8,731 nt of DNA from Candidatus Aphodoplasma excrementigallinarum (lineage in GTDB: Bacteria; Bacillota; Clostridia; UBA1381; UMGS1253). A program made the translations under genes and the position numbers. This document shows, piece by piece, positions 5,322 through 8,731 of the stretch (position 1 is the stretch's first letter; each line of letters starts with the position of its first letter). Below the pieces are notes generated by a model. The model searched no databases. It was not told the DNA's origin and worked only from the letters and a program-made list of their open reading frames with translations. Location of the stretch: positions 1-8,731 of the forward strand of contig DVOF01000031.1 in NCBI GenBank assembly GCA_018713805.1, written 5' to 3'.

Positions 5322-7346
5322 GTGCATATGACCTTTGCCCTGATCGGCAACCAAAACTCCGGAAAAACAACCCTGTTCAACCAGCTGACCGGCTCGAACC
5401 AGCATGTGGGGAACTTCCCTGGCGTAACGGTTGAAAAAAAGGAGGGGACGCTGCGCAAGCACAAGGACGTGTCCGTCGTCGACCTGCCGGGCATTTACTC
5501 CCTCTCGCCGTATACGGCAGAGGAAGTCGTGACGCGCGACTTTGCCTTAAACGACAAGCCGGACGGCATCATCAACATCGTTGACGCAACAAATATCGAG
5601 CGCAACCTGTACCTCACGCTCCAGCTCACCGAGCTGCAAATCCCCATGATTCTTGCGCTCAATATGATGGATGAAGTGACGGCAAATGGGGATTATATTG
5701 ATATCGATAAGCTTTCCAGCTCTCTGGGCGTTCCTGTTGTGCCGATTTCGGCGAGCAAAAACGACGGGATCGACGAGCTGGTCGACCGCGCCATTGCCAC
5801 GGTGAAAAACGGCGTCCTGCCGCAGAAGACCGACTTCTGCCAGGCGGGCGGGGAGCTGCATAAGACGATCCACTCCATTGCCCACATCATTGAAGACCAC
5901 GCCAATGCGGCAGGTATCCCGACGCGGTTTGCCGCGACCAAGCTGGTCGAGGGCGATACGCCGATGATGCAGCGGCTTGCGCTCCACAAGGACGAGGTCG
6001 ATTTGATCACCATTCTCGTCCAGAACATGGAGAAGGCGCTCGGCACCTACCGCGACGCGGCATTGGCCGATATGCGCTACGACTTTATCGAGCGGCTGTG
6101 CGCACGCTGTGTGGAGAAAAAGCACACCCAAACCAAGCAGCAGCTCCGCTCCATCCAGATCGACAAGATATTGACCCATAAGGTGTTTGCACTGCCGATC
6201 TTTTTGTGTATTATGCTGTTCGTATTCTGGATCACGTTCGGCCTGGTCGGGCCGGTGCTGTCCGACCTGCTGTCGGAGGGGATCGACCTTGTGACACAGG
6301 CGACCGATACCTTGCTCATAAATTTGCAGGTAAGCGAGTGGCTCCGCTCCCTGGTTATCGACGGCGTGTTTGCCGGCGTCGGCAGCGTGCTGTCCTTCCT
6401 GCCAACCATTGTGGTCCTGTTCTTCCTGCTTTCCATTTTGGAGGACAGCGGCTACATGGCGCGCGTGGCCTTTGTAATGGATAAGCTTCTGCGCAAGATC
6501 GGCCTGTCCGGCCGCTCCTTTGTACCCATGCTGATCGGCTTTGGCTGCTCTGTGCCGGCCATCATGGCGACGCGGACGCTCTCAAGCGAGCGCGACCGCC
6601 GCATGACCGTCATGCTGATCCCGTTTATCTCGTGCAGCGCCAAGCTGCCCATCTATACGGTTTTTACGGCGGCGTTTTTCCCAAAGGGCGGCGCGCTCGT
6701 AATGATGGGGCTGTATGTGTTCGGCATCCTGATGGGGATCCTGTCGGCCTTTCTGCTGAAAAATACGTTATTTAAGGGCAAGCCCGTCCCCTTTGTGATG
6801 GAGCTTCCCGCCTACCGGCTGCCGGCGGCAAAAAGCGTGCTGCTGCATATGTGGGAGAAGGCAAAAGACTTTATTGTAAGGGCTTTCACGGTCATCTTCT
6901 TTGCAACTATCGTGATCTGGCTTTTGCAGAGCTTTGATTTGCGGTTTGAGATGGTGCAGGACAGCTCACAGAGTATCCTTGCCAACATCGGAAAATTTGT
7001 CGCCCCCATTTTTGCGCCGCTCGGATTTGGCAACTGGCAGGCCGTGACCGCCCTAATTACCGGACTAACGGCAAAGGAGGCTGTAGTGAGCACGTTTGCC
7101 GTGCTGACGGGTGCAGGCGACTCCAGCTCCCTTATCCCGATCTTATCGAGCATGTTCACGCCGCTGCAGGCGCTCTCGTTTCTGGTGTTTACCCTGCTTT
7201 ACATGCCGTGCGTTGCGGCAATGGCGGCGGTCAAGCGCGAGCTTGGCGGGTATAGGAGCGCCCTGCTCTTGATGCTGTACCAGACGGCGTTTGCGTGGGT
7301 TGCGGCCTTTGTGGTGTACAGTTTTGGGCTATTGTTCTTTGGATAG
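5322..7346 (+). CDS. feoB: FeoB, ferrous iron transporter with G-protein domain
   Basis: An inner-membrane Fe(II) importer of 674 residues. The N-terminal GTPase domain shows G1 GNQNSGKT (9-16), G2 Thr at 36 in GVTVEKKEG, G3 DLPG (54-57), G4 NMMD (114-117) and G5 ISAS (142-145). A helical GDI-like region follows (about 165-275). The membrane domain from about 285 carries two inverted gate modules, including GFGCSVPAIMATR (C409) and FISCSAKLPIY (C438), the Cys residues tied to the pore. Length and motifs indicate an intact transporter; there is no fused FeoA or FeoC. GTG at 5322 is placed 8 bases after GAGG and abuts the feoA stop; ATG at 5328 is an alternative giving a protein 2 residues shorter. 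It sits between feoA and the Cys-rich small gene in one operon. Confidence 0.96.
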   Translation: MHMTFALIGNQNSGKTTLFNQLTGSNQHVGNFPGVTVEKKEGTLRKHKDVSVVDLPGIYSLSPYTAEEVVTRDFALNDKPDGIINIVDATNIERNLYLTLQLTELQIPMILALNMMDEVTANGDYIDIDKLSSSLGVPVVPISASKNDGIDELVDRAIATVKNGVLPQKTDFCQAGGELHKTIHSIAHIIEDHANAAGIPTRFAATKLVEGDTPMMQRLALHKDEVDLITILVQNMEKALGTYRDAALADMRYDFIERLCARCVEKKHTQTKQQLRSIQIDKILTHKVFALPIFLCIMLFVFWITFGLVGPVLSDLLSEGIDLVTQATDTLLINLQVSEWLRSLVIDGVFAGVGSVLSFLPTIVVLFFLLSILEDSGYMARVAFVMDKLLRKIGLSGRSFVPMLIGFGCSVPAIMATRTLSSERDRRMTVMLIPFISCSAKLPIYTVFTAAFFPKGGALVMMGLYVFGILMGILSAFLLKNTLFKGKPVPFVMELPAYRLPAAKSVLLHMWEKAKDFIVRAFTVIFFATIVIWLLQSFDLRFEMVQDSSQSILANIGKFVAPIFAPLGFGNWQAVTALITGLTAKEAVVSTFAVLTGAGDSSSLIPILSSMFTPLQALSFLVFTLLYMPCVAAMAAVKRELGGYRSALLLMLYQTAFAWVAAFVVYSFGLLFFG

Positions 7347-7355
7347 AAGGTGAAC

Positions 7356-7535
7356 ATGATTAGACTGGTTGACATTTTTGTATTGCTCGTGCTGCTCGCC
7401 CTTCTGTTGCTTGCTATCCGGCTTTATAAAAGGCGGAACAGGAGGGGCGGATGCAGCGGGTGCCCCTGCTGCGGAACATGCTTTAAAACACCGGAAACCT
7501 GCGGCAGGAACAAAAATAAAAACTCCCCTGAGTAG
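7356..7535 (+). CDS. FeoB-associated Cys-rich small membrane protein
   Basis: A 59-residue protein with one N-terminal membrane helix (about residues 4-22, VDIFVLLVLLALLLLAI). Next comes a basic stretch LYKRRNRRGG, then a compact Cys cluster GCSGCPCCGTC plus one more Cys in PETCG (six Cys in all). This is the layout of the small Cys-rich proteins found after feoB in many Firmicutes and anaerobes. The positive-inside rule places the Cys cluster in the cytoplasm, where it could bind Fe(II) or an Fe-S cluster, but its function is unproven. ATG at 7356 is chosen over the in-frame GTG at 7350, which overlaps the AGAAGG ribosome site (7345-7350). It starts 9 bases after the feoB stop. Its TAG stop (7533-7535) falls in the loop of the terminator hairpin. 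Confidence 0.85.
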   Translation: MIRLVDIFVLLVLLALLLLAIRLYKRRNRRGGCSGCPCCGTCFKTPETCGRNKNKNSPE

Positions 7536-7551
7536 AACTTCAGGGGAGTTT
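7520..7551. terminator. Bidirectional rho-independent terminator between feo operon and ABC ATPase
   Basis: A perfect 12-bp stem (7520-7531 with 7540-7551, core ACTCCCCTGA/TCAGGGGAGT) closes an 8-base loop. On the minus strand a strong U tract follows (T5-A-T5), so it efficiently ends the ABC ATPase transcript. On the plus strand the tract is weaker (TTTAATTC), but the stem is strong enough to end the feo operon. The last codons and stop of the Cys-rich gene lie inside it. Confidence 0.92.
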
Positions 7552-7564
7552 AATTCTATAGATA

Positions 7565-8674
7565 TTAGTTCAAGATTGCCATTTCCGTATCCTTATCAAA
7601 CAGATGAATCTTGTTGCCCTCAAACGCCAGCTTCATCTTATCATTCGGCTTTACGTTCGAGCGCGGGTTAACGCGTGCAACAAACTGCGTCCCCTCGATC
7701 AAGAGGTACAGATACGTTTCAGCGCCCATCATTTCCGTGATTTCAACGTCAGCATCTACAACGCTGTCCGGCATAGCCGACAGATACGACTCCTCGTCGT
7801 GCAGGTCTTCCGGACGGATGCCCATGATAACTTCCTTACCGATATAGCTGCTATCCAGGTTCGCAACGCGGCCCTCCGGAAGCTTAACCGCACTTTTGCC
7901 AAACTCCAGCCAAATACCGTCGTCCCGCTTTGCCACCATCGCATTGATGAAGTTCATCTGCGGGCTGCCGATAAACCCTGCAACGAACATATTACACGGA
8001 TTCATATAAAGGTTCGACGGCGTGTCAACCTGCTGGATGATACCATCCTTCATAACAACGATGCGGCTGCCCATCGTCATAGCTTCCGTCTGGTCATGCG
8101 TAACGTAGATGAACGTCGTCTGCAGTCTGTGGTGGAGCTTACCAATCTCTGTACGCATCTGTACACGCAGCTTTGCGTCCAGGTTGGAGAGCGGTTCGTC
8201 CATCAGGAATACCTTCGGCTCACGCACGATTGCACGGCCGAGCGCAACACGCTGTCTCTGACCGCCGGAAAGCGCCTTCGGCTTCCGGTCGAGCAGATGC
8301 TCGATGTCAAGGATTTTCGCCGCTTCCTCTACGCGGCGCTTGATCTCATCCTTCGGCGTTTTTCTGAGCTTGAGGCCAAATGCCATATTCTCGAAAACGG
8401 TCATATGCGGATAGAGCGCGTAGTTCTGGAACACCATTGCGATGTCTCTGTCCTTCGGCGCAACCTCGTTTACAAGGCGGTCGTCTATGTACAGTTCCCC
8501 ATCGCTGATCTCCTCCAGCCCCGCGATCATACGAAGCGTCGTTGACTTACCGCAGCCGGAAGGCCCGACCAGAACGATAAACTCCTTATCTGCGATCTCC
8601 AGGTTGAAGTCGCTTACCGCAACTACGCCGCCGGAATATCTTTTGTATATACCTCTCAAACTCAAACTTGCCAT
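7565..8674 (-). CDS. ugpC: ABC transporter ATP-binding protein, MsmX/UgpC family
   Basis: The cytoplasmic ATPase subunit that powers carbohydrate ABC importers (CUT1 class). In Firmicutes one such ATPase often serves several sugar transporters. The 369-residue protein is full length. Walker A GPSGCGKST (37-45), Q-loop VFQNYALYPH (81-90), signature LSGGQRQR (135-142), Walker B VFLMDE (155-160), D-loop SNLD (163-166) and H-loop THD (H193) are all intact. The C-terminal part (about 240-369), with MGIRPEDLH and an EMMGAETYLYLLIEG segment, is the TOBE regulatory domain of MalK-type ATPases. ATG at 8672-8674 follows AAAGGGG by about 10 bases. No permease or binding-protein gene is adjacent, consistent with a shared 'orphan' ATPase. 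The symbol is at family level; msmX or msmK would fit equally well. Confidence 0.93.
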   Translation of the reverse strand: MASLSLRGIYKRYSGGVVAVSDFNLEIADKEFIVLVGPSGCGKSTTLRMIAGLEEISDGELYIDDRLVNEVAPKDRDIAMVFQNYALYPHMTVFENMAFGLKLRKTPKDEIKRRVEEAAKILDIEHLLDRKPKALSGGQRQRVALGRAIVREPKVFLMDEPLSNLDAKLRVQMRTEIGKLHHRLQTTFIYVTHDQTEAMTMGSRIVVMKDGIIQQVDTPSNLYMNPCNMFVAGFIGSPQMNFINAMVAKRDDGIWLEFGKSAVKLPEGRVANLDSSYIGKEVIMGIRPEDLHDEESYLSAMPDSVVDADVEITEMMGAETYLYLLIEGTQFVARVNPRSNVKPNDKMKLAFEGNKIHLFDKDTEMAILN

Positions 8675-8690
8675 TGGATGAATACCCCTT

Positions 8691-8720
8691 TCTTGTTATA
8701 GAGACTCTTGCTTAACAAGA
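8691..8720. repeat. Inverted repeat upstream of the ABC ATPase gene
   Basis: TCTTGTTA (8691-8698) and TAACAAGA (8713-8720) are perfect 8-bp inverted arms with a 14-base spacer. A second TCTTG at 8706-8710 can pair instead with CAAGA at 8716-8720, giving two mutually exclusive hairpins. The element lies between the -10 candidate and the ribosome site, so it could be an operator or a leader RNA structure. Confidence 0.55.
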
Positions 8721-8723
8721 TTT

Positions 8724-8729
8724 ATTATA
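8724..8729 (-). promoter_or_regulatory. Probable -10 element for the ABC ATPase gene
   Basis: On the minus strand this reads TATAAT, about 50 bases before the start codon. The matching -35 would lie beyond the window's right edge, so the promoter can only be half seen. Confidence 0.45.
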
Positions 8730-8731
8730 AC

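Noticed and set aside
7604..8545. Plus-strand open frame (313 codons) opposite the ABC ATPase
   Set aside because: It is antisense to a gene with every ABC motif intact, and its product has no recognisable domain.
1..8731. CRISPR arrays, tRNA or rRNA genes, prophage or insertion-sequence genes, toxin-antitoxin or defence systems
   Set aside because: I looked on both strands and saw no regularly spaced repeats, no tRNA-like folds, no transposase or integrase motifs, and no small gene pairs outside those listed.

Overview
This window is one end of an assembled contig. It starts with leftover Illumina Nextera (Tn5) adapter, followed by about 8.7 kb of bacterial chromosome. The moderately high GC, purine-rich Shine-Dalgarno sites, free use of GTG/TTG starts and gene content point to a Gram-positive Clostridia-type Firmicute. 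The key content is a TepA-like ClpP paralogue with YlzJ, FeoA/FeoB with a Cys-rich partner, and an MsmX/UgpC-type ATPase. The tepA-ylzJ pair is typical of endospore-forming lineages, so an endospore former or a descendant of one is likely. I cannot name the genus.

Layout. (1) 1-36 is adapter. (2) 38-163 is the 3' end of a rightward gene, probably a secreted or surface protein. It ends at a bidirectional terminator (186-206) shared with the convergent tmk. (3) 220-4796 is a tightly packed leftward cluster, in transcription order: tepA-like protease, ylzJ-like, a GT2 polyprenyl-phosphate sugar transferase, a polytopic GT-C-like membrane protein, a WecG/TagA/CpsF glycosyltransferase, and thymidylate kinase. 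Gaps run from a 4-base overlap to about 72 bases. (4) 4797-5093 is a divergent intergenic region with a weak leftward promoter candidate and a perfect-consensus rightward promoter (TTGACA-17-TATAAT). (5) 5094-7535 is a ferrous-iron uptake operon: feoA, feoB and a small Cys-rich membrane protein. (6) A strong hairpin at 7520-7551 separates it from the convergent ABC ATPase gene (7565-8674), whose upstream region holds a -10 element and an inverted repeat at the window edge.

How the genes fit together. The GT2 and GT-C pair resembles the two enzymes of a Gtr-type glycan-decoration route: the first loads a sugar onto a lipid phosphate in the cytoplasm, and the second transfers it outside the membrane. 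TagA acts on the related undecaprenyl-diphosphate-sugar pool, so the middle of the leftward cluster looks devoted to cell-surface glycan. The feo operon imports Fe(II). The ATPase probably energises sugar ABC importers encoded elsewhere.

I found no clear novel defence, mobile or RNA system. The points most worth following up are the glycan module inside the tepA-ylzJ cluster, the small FeoB-associated Cys-rich protein, the inverted repeats in two regulatory regions, and the adapter contamination.
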